Shown: positions 1-6,944 of the stretch, piece after piece | Numbering within the stretch: position 1 is the stretch's first letter | How the letters are laid out: each line of letters begins with the position of its first letter | Source of the DNA: Bacteroidales bacterium UBA5206 | GTDB lineage: Bacteria; Bacteroidota; Bacteroidia; Bacteroidales; Tenuifilaceae | Length of the DNA: 26,040 bases | Direction: 5' to 3' | Assembly: GCA_002412705.1 (NCBI GenBank) | Contig: DHVO01000183.1 | Coordinates: 1 to 26,040, forward strand | Notes under the pieces: generated by a model | What the model saw: the letters and a program-made list of their open reading frames with translations, nothing else | Databases searched by the model: none | What the model was told of the DNA's origin: nothing | Position numbers and translations under genes: made by a program

Positions 1-623
1 GGATCGGTAATGAAGTATGGAGAGATGTAACCGCGGTCGAACTGCATACCCTCAACCACCTCAACAGTAGTTTCTATACCTTTAGCCTCCTCAACGGTGA
101 TAACACCCTCTTTCTTAACCTTTTTCATGGCCTCGGCAATTAGCTTACCAATCTCGCTGTCGTTGTTTGCAGAGATAGTAGCCACTTGCTCAATCTTAAG
201 GTAATCGTCGCCAACGGCTTCGCTTTGGCTCTTAAGGTTTTCAACAACCTTAATCACAGCCTTATCGATACCACGCTTAAGATCCATTGGGTTAGCACCA
301 GCAGTAACGTTTTTTAAACCAACATTAACAAGTGCTTGAGCAAGAACGGTTGCGGTGGTTGTTCCGTCACCAGCATCGTCGGCAGTTTTAGAGGCAACCT
401 CTTTAACCATTTGTGCGCCCACGTTCTCAAATCCATCCTCAAGATCGATTTCCTTAGCAACAGAAACACCATCTTTGGTAACCTGTGGAGCACCAAATTT
501 TTTCTCGATAACCACGTTACGACCTTTTGGACCTAGGGTCACTTTTACTGCGTTAGCGAGCTGGTCGATTCCGCTTTTTAGCTGCTCGCGAGCATCGGTA
601 TCAAATTTAATTAGCTTTGCCAT
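1..623 (-). CDS. groEL: 60 kDa chaperonin GroEL, N-terminal part (cut by window edge)
   Basis: The reverse strand from an ATG at 623 reads 207 codons with no stop and runs off the window. The product begins MAKLIKFDTDAREQLKSGID and contains LGPKGRNVV near residue 30, the nucleotide-binding loop GDGTTTATVLAQ near residue 86 and ISANND near residue 150, all diagnostic of GroEL. Known role: the 14-mer folding chamber that hydrolyses ATP and works with GroES in the cytoplasm. It follows groES by 46 nt in the same direction, the usual groES-groEL operon, so transcription is expected from the region upstream of groES. The apical domain is only partly present and the C-terminal part lies outside the window. 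There is no doubt about identity. Confidence 0.98.
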   Translation of the reverse strand, partial: MAKLIKFDTDAREQLKSGIDQLANAVKVTLGPKGRNVVIEKKFGAPQVTKDGVSVAKEIDLEDGFENVGAQMVKEVASKTADDAGDGTTTATVLAQALVNVGLKNVTAGANPMDLKRGIDKAVIKVVENLKSQSEAVGDDYLKIEQVATISANNDSEIGKLIAEAMKKVKKEGVITVEEAKGIETTVEVVEGMQFDRGYISPYFITD

Positions 624-669
624 TTTATGAATTGTTTTAGCGATTGTTAAAGTAAAGTACTATAAGCGA

Positions 670-948
670 TTAGATGATTGCAAGTACATCCGATTGCTTC
701 ATGATAAGGTAGTCCTTACCATCAACAGAGATCTCTGTTCCAGCGTATTTGCCATAAAGAACAACATCACCCTTTTTTACCTCCATTTTGATATCGGTGG
801 TACCAGGACCAACAGCAACTACAGTTCCACGCTGTGGCTTTTCCTTTGCTGTATCAGGAATGAAGATTCCGCTAGCGGTTTTTGTTTCGGCCTCCATTGG
901 TTCAACCAGAACCCTATCGGCTAATGGCTTAATCTTTACTTCAGACAT
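670..948 (-). CDS. groES: Co-chaperonin GroES (10 kDa)
   Basis: The 92-residue product starts MSEVKIKPLADRVLVEP, followed by a mobile loop (TASGIFIPDTA, about residues 24-34) that contacts GroEL, and then the GTVVAVGPG and YGKYAG segments of the family. Length is normal for GroES. Known role: heptameric lid of the GroEL chamber. The ATG at 948 is preceded by a purine-rich stretch AAGAGAA, acceptable as a ribosome-binding region. It is first gene of the groES-groEL pair. Upstream there is no CIRCE repeat, so HrcA control by that element is not supported. A TAAATTTG -7 element and a sigma-54-like element lie in the leader. Confidence 0.98.
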   Translation of the reverse strand: MSEVKIKPLADRVLVEPMEAETKTASGIFIPDTAKEKPQRGTVVAVGPGTTDIKMEVKKGDVVLYGKYAGTEISVDGKDYLIMKQSDVLAII

Positions 949-974
949 TTCTCTTATTTTTTAGGTTAACATTT

Positions 975-1013
975 CAAATTTACGTAGGGGCTTTATCGAA
1001 AGTCGTGCCAATT
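975..1013 (-). promoter_or_regulatory. groES promoter: Candidate groES promoter region (TAAATTTG -7 box; sigma-54-like -24/-12)
   Basis: On the minus strand TAAATTTG (982 to 975) matches the Bacteroidota -7 consensus TAnnTTTG, but no clear -33 TTTG lies 19-21 nt upstream of it. Just upstream, TTGGCACG (1011 to 1004) is an excellent sigma-54 -24 element. Exactly ten bases after its GG comes GA (997-996) in place of the usual GC. Either sigma factor could serve; the sequence alone does not decide. Confidence 0.45.
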
Positions 1014-1130
1014 GGCTTTTCTGACGTTTTGCCAATGCAAAAACTGACAGCGGCGAAATAGCACACCAGCCAATGAAGGTACAATAATATTATAACAGAA
1101 TGAAAACGAATAGGATTACCATATTAGCAT

Positions 1131-1175
1131 AAAAAAGCAAAGGGGTGTAGGTTACTGACAACCTGACACCCCTTT
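1131..1175 (-). terminator. Rho-independent terminator after secG
   Basis: AAAGGGGTGT (1139-1148) pairs with ACACCCCTTT (1166-1175), continued inward by AGGTT (1149-1153) with AACCT (1160-1164). This gives a 15-bp stem with one bulged base (1165) and a 6-nt loop. Read on the minus strand the stem is followed by GCTTTTTT. It closes the sigma-54 activator-lptE-TPR-secG unit and separates it from groES. Confidence 0.9.
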
Positions 1176-1194
1176 GAGTATTTTTTAAGTATGC

Positions 1195-1548
1195 TTACTT
1201 TGCGCTATCGGGCTGAGTAGCAGTTCCTGTTTCAGGATTTGCAACTGGGAAGTTAGGCAAAGCGGTAGGATCCTGTGCATTTTTTACCTGCTCTTCAATT
1301 GCAGAACGGGTAACACCTTCGTTGCCACGTGGCATAGTTAAAGTAGCCAACAAAGCAAGAACTACTAGGCTAATAGCAAGAGTCCAAGTAGCCTTCTCTA
1401 GAAAGTCGGCAGTTTTACGAACGCCCATGACCTGGTTAGATCCGGCAAAATTTGATGCCAAGCCACCTCCTTTTGAGTTCTGTACTAGAACGATAAGGAT
1501 TAGTAAAATGCTGGCAATGATAATAAGAACTGATACAAGAACGTACAT
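1195..1548 (-). CDS. secG: Preprotein translocase subunit SecG
   Basis: The 117-residue product has two hydrophobic segments (about 3-22 and 54-72) separated by the polar loop QNSKGGGLASNFAGSNQVMG typical of SecG. A soluble tail rich in T, P and A follows (about residues 76-117), as is common in Bacteroidota. Known role: small SecYEG channel subunit in the inner membrane that helps SecA-driven export. It is the last gene before the terminator at 1131-1175 and begins 17 nt after the end of the TPR-like gene, so co-transcription is likely. The long tail is the only deviation from the short proteobacterial proteins. Confidence 0.93.
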   Translation of the reverse strand: MYVLVSVLIIIASILLILIVLVQNSKGGGLASNFAGSNQVMGVRKTADFLEKATWTLAISLVVLALLATLTMPRGNEGVTRSAIEEQVKNAQDPTALPNFPVANPETGTATQPDSAK

Positions 1549-1565
1549 TGTTGGGTCTTTTACGT

Positions 1566-2402
1566 TTAACTATCTGATTGCTTTTTAATTTCCTGAATTT
1601 GACCGGCAAAATAAGCACTTTTTTCTGGATATTTCAAACTTAATCTTTCATAAATTGAAATTGCCTTGTCGTAAAGTCCTTGAGCCAAGTAAATATTGGC
1701 AAGCGGTTCGCTAATTAACTCCTCGGGTTCCTTTAGCGAACTCAGGGAGATATCTTCATTCTCAATGCTTTTAGACTGGGCTGGTGGTGTTATTTTGGGG
1801 TTTGTGGCAATAAACTCGTCAATTAAATCAAAGTCGGATTTTGCATTGGCAATTTGCTCAAGAATATCATCCTCATCCTCTTCGCTTAAATGACTCTTAG
1901 GAACTTCCAGCGTATAGAGCTGTGGGTCGAGAAACGCCTGATTACTAGACTCCTCATCTTCGCTGGGGGTATCGCCAAGTTCAAGAAGTTCCTCTGGTGA
2001 ATCCAACGATTCAACTACAATTGAAATTGGTGTAACATTTATATCAACGGGCTGGACTTGATCCTCATTAACTGGCGTTTCCTCGTTAGGCTCGTGCCCT
2101 TCGGTAACCGCAGTTTCAGTTGATGGGTCGCTTGTGCTACCGTCAATTATCCCTTCTAACGATAGTGGCGATGCGGGGTGTAGAAGAAAGAAAAGCCGCC
2201 TGCGATCGGGCACCACGCTCGATACAACTTTTAGCTCACTTTGGTACTCTGGCGATGAGGTCTCCCTTAGGCTTAACAAGTGTAGCACCCTTGCGCTAAT
2301 AAAATAGGGATACTTGCTGGTTAGCTCCGCAAAAAAATCTGCCGATTCTGCCCCAAGCGCTCCTGGAGAATCAAGGTATTGATATAGCTTATCCTTTTCC
2401 AT
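1566..2402 (-). CDS. Acidic TPR-like protein, function unknown
   Basis: 278 residues. The N-terminal 75 residues (MEKDKLYQYLDSPGALGAES..., ending in RRRLFFLLHP) look globular. Residues about 85-215 are very rich in D, E and S and probably disordered. The C-terminal 50 residues contain a TPR-like helix pair (PLANIYLAQGLYDKAISIYE, then LKYPEKSAYF). No signal peptide or membrane segment is visible, so it is presumably cytoplasmic. It sits between lptE (7 nt gap) and secG (17 nt gap) in an envelope-related unit. It resembles conserved Bacteroidales hypothetical proteins with a C-terminal tetratricopeptide; a scaffold role is only a guess. Confidence 0.8.
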   Translation of the reverse strand: MEKDKLYQYLDSPGALGAESADFFAELTSKYPYFISARVLHLLSLRETSSPEYQSELKVVSSVVPDRRRLFFLLHPASPLSLEGIIDGSTSDPSTETAVTEGHEPNEETPVNEDQVQPVDINVTPISIVVESLDSPEELLELGDTPSEDEESSNQAFLDPQLYTLEVPKSHLSEEDEDDILEQIANAKSDFDLIDEFIATNPKITPPAQSKSIENEDISLSSLKEPEELISEPLANIYLAQGLYDKAISIYERLSLKYPEKSAYFAGQIQEIKKQSDS

Positions 2403-2409
2403 TTACTAC

Positions 2410-2943
2410 CTACCAGTTAGCAACTGCGTTGTTAAAAATATCTTCCACTAGTTCCTCTACAATGGTTGTCATGAGCTGAGACTCCACCGAGGCAAAGTTC
2501 TGACTGCTGTCAAAGTCGGCATAGCGAGAGAACGACTTGTCATAGTTTTGCTTAGGATCCTTGTTGTTAACAAACTTAACCTTAACCGTAATTTTTAAGC
2601 GGTTTTGTGCAGCTACCTCGTTGCTCTGAATTGCAATTGGTGTAACGGTGTATCCCGTAATTTGGCCAGAGAACTGCAAATCGCCATCGGCACGTACCAC
2701 GTTAAGGCTTGTTTGGCTAACGAATCTATTCTTTAGCTCCTCGGTAAGGTAACCGCTAAGCTGCGGGTTTACTAGTGACGAAAGGTTCTGGAAATAATCT
2801 ACACTCACAGTCTTTACTTCGGGCGAGATAGATGCCCCTGTGAATGAGTATTTAACCTTACAGCTTTGCATGGGCAATGCTGCTAATGCCATAAAAATAA
2901 GGGGCAATAGGTACCTTAGTGGCTTATTAATTACTACTGTCAT
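2410..2943 (-). CDS. lptE: LptE-family outer-membrane LPS-assembly lipoprotein
   Basis: The 177-residue protein has a lipoprotein signal: hydrophobic stretch about residues 12-24, then the lipobox MQSC with Cys28. The mature part (KVKYSFTGASISPEVKTVSV, then NLSSLVNPQLSGYLTEELKN) matches the Bacteroidota LptE family. Known role: plugs the LptD barrel that inserts lipopolysaccharide in the outer membrane. Its ATG (2943) follows the stop of the sigma-54 activator (2945) by one base, so translation is probably coupled. lptD is not in the window. Identification rests on overall pattern rather than catalytic residues, which this family lacks. Confidence 0.88.
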   Translation of the reverse strand: MTVVINKPLRYLLPLIFMALAALPMQSCKVKYSFTGASISPEVKTVSVDYFQNLSSLVNPQLSGYLTEELKNRFVSQTSLNVVRADGDLQFSGQITGYTVTPIAIQSNEVAAQNRLKITVKVKFVNNKDPKQNYDKSFSRYADFDSSQNFASVESQLMTTIVEELVEDIFNNAVANW

Positions 2944-2944
2944 C

Positions 2945-4177
2945 TTAGTCTAAATTATGCTCTTTAATCTTTCGGTAAAGCGTTCGTTCCGATATGCCAA
3001 GCTCCTGCGCAGCCATTTTGCGCTTGCCCTTATGCTTTTCCAGAGCCTTGCGAATAAGTTCAACCTCCTTCTCCTCAAGCGAAAGGGACTCCTCAAGTAT
3101 CTCCTCGGTATCCTGTATATGGGAACTGTCGAACGATTTGGTCTCGAAGGTAACATTATTAGTTGGAGTGGCAACAACTGGCTCCACCTCCTTGTAAAGA
3201 TTTTGGATTAAACGGGCGTTATCGGCGTGTATCTCAAAATCGGTTCTACCGCTCTGGAGCAGATCTAAAACAAGCTTCTTTAGGTCGTTCATGTCGTTGC
3301 GCATATCGAACAGAATCTTGTAAAGAATCTCCCGCTCCGACGAAAAGGTTTGCTCATCAACGGCATTTTTGTATAGCGCAGGAAGTTTGCTGCTCTGATT
3401 ATCGGGAAGATACCTGTGCAGGATATCGGCGGAGATCAATCGGCTCTGCTCAATAACCGATATTTGCTCGGTTACATTCTTTAGCTGGCGCACGTTACCT
3501 GGCCACTTGTAGGAAATAAGTACATGCCTAGCCTCATCGTCGAGAGTAATGGATGGCATGCGGTACTTGTCGGCAAAATCAACAGCAAACTTGCGGAAAA
3601 GCAAGGGGATATCCTCGCGCCTATCGCGCAAAGCGGGCATCTGTATGGGAACGGTGTTTAGCCTGTAGTATAAATCCTCGCGGAACTTACCATCCTCAAT
3701 GGCCTTTGGCAGGTTTACGTTGGTTGCTGCAATGACCCTAACGTTGGTTTTTTGCACTTTTGATGAGCCAACGCGCAAAAACTCACCTGTTTCTAGCACC
3801 CTTAGCAAACGAACCTGCGTACCCAAGGGCAACTCGGCAACCTCATCAAGAAAGATAGTTCCCCCATTGGCAACCTCAAAGTACCCCTGACGGCTCTCTG
3901 TTGCACCAGTAAAGGAGCCCTTCTCGTGCCCAAACAGCTCGGAGTCTATGGTACCCTCTGGTATAGCTCCACAGTTTACCGCAATGTACTGTCCGTGTTT
4001 GCGCGAGCTAAACTGGTGAATTATTTGGGGAAACACCTCCTTACCCGTTCCGCTTTCGCCTGTTACAAGTACTGACAAATCGGTAGGTGCAACCTGTGTA
4101 GCAATATCGATAGCCCTGTTTAGTGCAGGGGCATTTCCAATAATTCCAAACCGTTGCTTTATTCGTTGTACTTCCAT
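2945..4177 (-). CDS. Sigma-54-dependent transcriptional activator lacking a receiver domain
   Basis: 410 residues. The AAA+ domain starts almost at once: Walker A GESGTGKE (40-47), sigma-54 contact loop GSFTGA (87-92, a variant of GAFTGA), Walker B GGTIFLDE (105-112), then RVIAATN and the LYYRL segment. A linker of about 100 residues follows, and the end is a Fis-type helix-turn-helix (KRKMAAQELGISERTLYRKI). Known role: ATP-driven remodelling of RNA polymerase-sigma-54 at -24/-12 promoters. There is no N-terminal receiver, GAF or PAS domain, so its input signal must come from a partner protein or from abundance. First gene of the unit with lptE, the TPR-like gene and secG. Confidence 0.93.
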   Translation of the reverse strand: MEVQRIKQRFGIIGNAPALNRAIDIATQVAPTDLSVLVTGESGTGKEVFPQIIHQFSSRKHGQYIAVNCGAIPEGTIDSELFGHEKGSFTGATESRQGYFEVANGGTIFLDEVAELPLGTQVRLLRVLETGEFLRVGSSKVQKTNVRVIAATNVNLPKAIEDGKFREDLYYRLNTVPIQMPALRDRREDIPLLFRKFAVDFADKYRMPSITLDDEARHVLISYKWPGNVRQLKNVTEQISVIEQSRLISADILHRYLPDNQSSKLPALYKNAVDEQTFSSEREILYKILFDMRNDMNDLKKLVLDLLQSGRTDFEIHADNARLIQNLYKEVEPVVATPTNNVTFETKSFDSSHIQDTEEILEESLSLEEKEVELIRKALEKHKGKRKMAAQELGISERTLYRKIKEHNLD

Positions 4178-4197
4178 GAGCGCTTTTTTAACACTGA

Positions 4198-4228
4198 CAA
4201 AATTACATATTTTAGGTTAAGGGTGAAA
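4198..4228 (-). promoter_or_regulatory. Promoter of the sigma-54 activator-lptE-secG unit
   Basis: On the minus strand TAATTTTG (4205 to 4198) is a perfect TAnnTTTG -7 box. TTTC (4228 to 4225) stands at the -33 position with a 19-nt spacer, one base off TTTG. The start codon is about 20 nt downstream. This is the standard Bacteroidota housekeeping promoter form. Confidence 0.6.
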
Positions 4229-4304
4229 AAGTAATTTGGCAGGAAATGCTTATAATTAGCTAATGAGAAAAAAATGGTGATTGTAGCAAGCTAACTTAGA
4301 CCTA

Positions 4305-5429
4305 CTAGATAGCTTCAACCGCACTTAACACCTTTGCAACTACTGGTGCAATACCCCTTACTGTCCAACGCTGGCTGTAATTTGCCGCAATGGCCGTCTC
4401 TATTTCGGGTATGTAAACTACCTGTGTACCCCAGAATCCTGAATGGGTGTAGGCTTTCATGCCGTTTATTTCTGTTGCCCAAATACCCATTCTATAATCT
4501 AGTGATTGAGGTTCTACGTATAAAACGGGAGCAAGCATGGTATCGAGGGTGGACTTATTCTTGAAAACCTTATGCGAGAATAGGCCGTGGTAAAACAGGC
4601 ATAAATCGGCGGTTGTTGAGAGCAGCCCGCCTCCGCCAAAGTAATCGAAGGATGGATGGTAGCAATACGAATCTATTCCGTTTATGTACTGATGGATTCT
4701 GCGACCAGAGAAATCGCCATCGAATGGCTCCATGTAGGTATTGACAATGCCCAACTCCTTTAGCTTGAGCAGCTCTGCAATGGCATCGCCCATGGTTCTC
4801 CCTGTTACCCGCTCTAGCACTTCGCCAAGGAGAATGTAGCCTGTATCGGAGTAGCTGAACTGCTTACCAACAGAACCAACAGGTTTGGTAAAGGTAATAA
4901 GGTCTCGTAACTGCTCGGTGCGGCTCCACTGGTGGCGCGTTTGCAAAAACTCTGGCTCAAACTTATACGACACGGTGTGCTCTGCCATTCCCGATGAGTG
5001 TGTTAGCAAATGCCTAATGGTTATTGAGTCGGGGCTATAGCCACCTTCCCTAAGAATACTGGCGTGCTCAACTGAGATATACTTTGCAACTGGGTCGCTA
5101 AGTTCAAGCATTCCATCTTCCCACAAACGTAGTACTGCCACTGCCACAAAGGTTTTGGTAACGCTGGCAATGCGAAAGGTTTGGTTGGTGCTTAATGGGG
5201 TGTTACTTGCCACATCGGAAAGACCCGATGCCCCGCTCCACATAATATCTTTACTAGATGAGTGGACGGAAACAAGAATACCAGGCATGCTGTCGGTTAT
5301 TTCGGCATCGATAACAGCTTGTAACGCCAAATTGGATTCGCCCTTTTTACTAGAAGTGCAGCTTACCAATAGGAATGCGTATATGGACACAAACAGAAGT
5401 GTAGATAGGATAATCTTAGTATGCTTCAT
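4305..5429 (-). CDS. Secreted serine hydrolase (class C beta-lactamase/D-Ala-D-Ala peptidase family), lipoprotein
   Basis: 374 residues with a lipoprotein signal ending in LVSC (Cys24). The nucleophile motif SxxK is SVTK (Ser89-Lys92) in FRIASVTKTF. The second motif is YSD (193-195), where most relatives have YxN. The HxG-type third motif is THSGFWG near residue 335. Known family: periplasmic esterases, peptidases or carboxypeptidases of the penicillin-binding fold; the substrate cannot be told. It stands alone, downstream of the sufS terminator, with its own -7 box and inverted repeats upstream. The lipobox is not followed by Asp at +2 but by TSSKKG. Resistance to beta-lactams should not be assumed. 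Confidence 0.88.
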   Translation of the reverse strand: MKHTKIILSTLLFVSIYAFLLVSCTSSKKGESNLALQAVIDAEITDSMPGILVSVHSSSKDIMWSGASGLSDVASNTPLSTNQTFRIASVTKTFVAVAVLRLWEDGMLELSDPVAKYISVEHASILREGGYSPDSITIRHLLTHSSGMAEHTVSYKFEPEFLQTRHQWSRTEQLRDLITFTKPVGSVGKQFSYSDTGYILLGEVLERVTGRTMGDAIAELLKLKELGIVNTYMEPFDGDFSGRRIHQYINGIDSYCYHPSFDYFGGGGLLSTTADLCLFYHGLFSHKVFKNKSTLDTMLAPVLYVEPQSLDYRMGIWATEINGMKAYTHSGFWGTQVVYIPEIETAIAANYSQRWTVRGIAPVVAKVLSAVEAI

Positions 5430-5488
5430 AATTGTTTAGTTTTAATAGGATTTAAGGATTACATAAAACGGAAAAACTCCTCTTGTGT

Positions 5489-5496
5489 CAAAATTA
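5489..5496 (-). promoter_or_regulatory. -7 promoter element of the serine hydrolase gene
   Basis: TAATTTTG on the minus strand matches TAnnTTTG. No convincing -33 TTTG is found 19-21 nt upstream, where instead one arm of a 10-bp inverted repeat (5497-5506 with 5528-5537) begins immediately. The 5' leader would be about 55 nt. Confidence 0.45.
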
Positions 5497-5537
5497 TGGT
5501 TTTATGGGTAAATACATTGGGAAATTACATAAAACCA
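5497..5537. repeat. Perfect 10-bp inverted repeat upstream of the serine hydrolase
   Basis: TGGTTTTATG (5497-5506) and CATAAAACCA (5528-5537) are exact reverse complements separated by 21 nt. A further ACATAAAAC lies at 5461-5469 and a second dyad CTAAAAC/GTTTTAG at 5551-5567. The arms abut the candidate -7 box, the usual place for an operator. Confidence 0.6.
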
Positions 5538-5564
5538 GAGGTGCGCTGCTCTAAAACAGGGTTT

Positions 5565-5604
5565 TAGAAAAAACAAAAGGGGCACTCGTACAGAGTAACC
5601 CCTT
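5565..5604 (-). terminator. Rho-independent terminator after sufS
   Basis: AAGGGG (5577-5582) pairs with CCCCTT (5599-5604), and ACTC (5584-5587) with GAGT (5593-5596), around a 5-nt loop. Read on the minus strand the stem is followed by TTGTTTTTTC. It ends the suf operon and isolates the serine hydrolase gene. Confidence 0.85.
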
Positions 5605-5626
5605 GGTATTTTATTAGCGTTATGGA

Positions 5627-6892
5627 TTATCCAAACATCTGCTTAACCCTTAAAACACCATCAACAAGCTTATCAACCTCCTCCTTGGTGTTGTAAAAAG
5701 CCAACGATGCGCGAACCGTTCCTGTAATGCCAAAGTGCGCCATAACGGGTTCCGTGCAGTGGGTTCCGGTACGAACGGCAATGCCCATTTTGTCTAGAAT
5801 CATGCCGGTATCGTATGGATGAATACCATCAAGCACAAACGATATTATTGATGCCTTGTGCGCCGCATTACCAATTATTCGCAAGCCTTCAACCTCCTGT
5901 AAGCGCTGGGTTGCGTAGTGAAGTAGTTCCGTTTCATAATCGGTAGCGGCCTGTATGCCAACCGATTTGTAGAACTTTAGAGCAGTAGCCAACGCTGCAG
6001 CCCCAATGTAGTTGGCAGTTCCAGCCTCAAACTTAAAGGGAAGCTCGTTGTAAACGGTTTTCTCAAACGATACGGTTGATATCATATCGCCACCGCCCTG
6101 CCAAGGGGGAAGGGCATTTAGCAGCTCCTCTTTCCCATACACTACACCAATGCCTGTGGGTCCATATATTTTGTGTCCAGAGAATACGTAAAAATCAGCA
6201 TCGAGACTAGTTACATCAACAACACCATGCTTTATGCCCTGCGCACCATCTACCAAAACCTTTACTCCCGATGCGTGTGCTCTGGCAATTATCTCCTTAA
6301 TGGGATTTACTGTTCCTAGGGAGTTTGATACGTGCGTAACGGCAAGTATGCGGGTTTTGCTGGTTATTAGCTCATCGAGCTTGCTAATGATAAGCTCACC
6401 ATTATCGTCAAAGGGTAACACCTTAAGGGTAGCACCCTTGCGCTCGCAAAGCATTTGCCAGGGTACGATGTTGGAGTGGTGCTCCATCTCGGACACAATT
6501 ACCTCATCGCCAGCCTTTACAAAGGCCTCGCCAAACGCAAATGCTACAAGGTTTATGGATGCCGTAGCCCCCGAGGTAAATATTATCTCCTTGGTGCTGC
6601 GCGCATTGATAAACTCACGAACGGTTTCGCGTGCCGCTTCGTAAGCCGAGGTGCTCTCTTCGCTCAGCTTATGTACGCCACGATGTATGTTTGCGTTTAT
6701 CCCATTGTAGAAATACTCAATGGTATCGAGCACAACCTTTGGTTTTTGGGTTGTTGCCCCGTTATCGAAGTAAACTAGGGGCTTGCCGTAAACCTGCTGG
6801 CTAAGTATTGGAAAACTAGCGCGAATCTCGTTAACGTTAAAAGAAGCCACGCTGTTGGTACTATGTTGCTCGCTATTTGATGATAATGCCAT
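5627..6892 (-). CDS. sufS: Cysteine desulfurase SufS
   Basis: 421 residues. The PLP-binding lysine is Lys241 in SGHKIYGPTG; the PLP-stacking histidine lies in EMEHHSN (residues 136-141) and the PLP aspartate in VDGAQ (Asp215). The sulfur-carrying cysteine is Cys379 in RTGTHCTEP, in the short-loop context typical of SufS-type (group II) enzymes. Known role: removes sulfur from L-cysteine as a persulfide for Fe-S cluster assembly on SufBCD. It is the last gene of the suf operon, 52 nt after sufD. No sufE or sufU partner is present in the window; it may lie elsewhere. Confidence 0.97.
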   Translation of the reverse strand: MALSSNSEQHSTNSVASFNVNEIRASFPILSQQVYGKPLVYFDNGATTQKPKVVLDTIEYFYNGINANIHRGVHKLSEESTSAYEAARETVREFINARSTKEIIFTSGATASINLVAFAFGEAFVKAGDEVIVSEMEHHSNIVPWQMLCERKGATLKVLPFDDNGELIISKLDELITSKTRILAVTHVSNSLGTVNPIKEIIARAHASGVKVLVDGAQGIKHGVVDVTSLDADFYVFSGHKIYGPTGIGVVYGKEELLNALPPWQGGGDMISTVSFEKTVYNELPFKFEAGTANYIGAAALATALKFYKSVGIQAATDYETELLHYATQRLQEVEGLRIIGNAAHKASIISFVLDGIHPYDTGMILDKMGIAVRTGTHCTEPVMAHFGITGTVRASLAFYNTKEEVDKLVDGVLRVKQMFG

Positions 6893-6944
6893 TGCTTACT
6901 ATTTATCGGCGCAATTAATTAACTGTTTATTCAACCAGATACCC

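Larger units (their letters stand above)
949..1194. other. Intergenic region between secG and groES
   Basis: It holds the groES promoter candidates (975-1013) and the secG terminator (1131-1175). The stretch in between (about 1014-1130) shows no ORF of substance, no tRNA-like fold and no CIRCE-type repeat. Confidence 0.7.

Noticed and set aside
949..1130. CIRCE element for HrcA control of groESL
   Set aside because: Neither TTAGCACTC nor its partner GAGTGCTAA with a 9-nt spacer is present.
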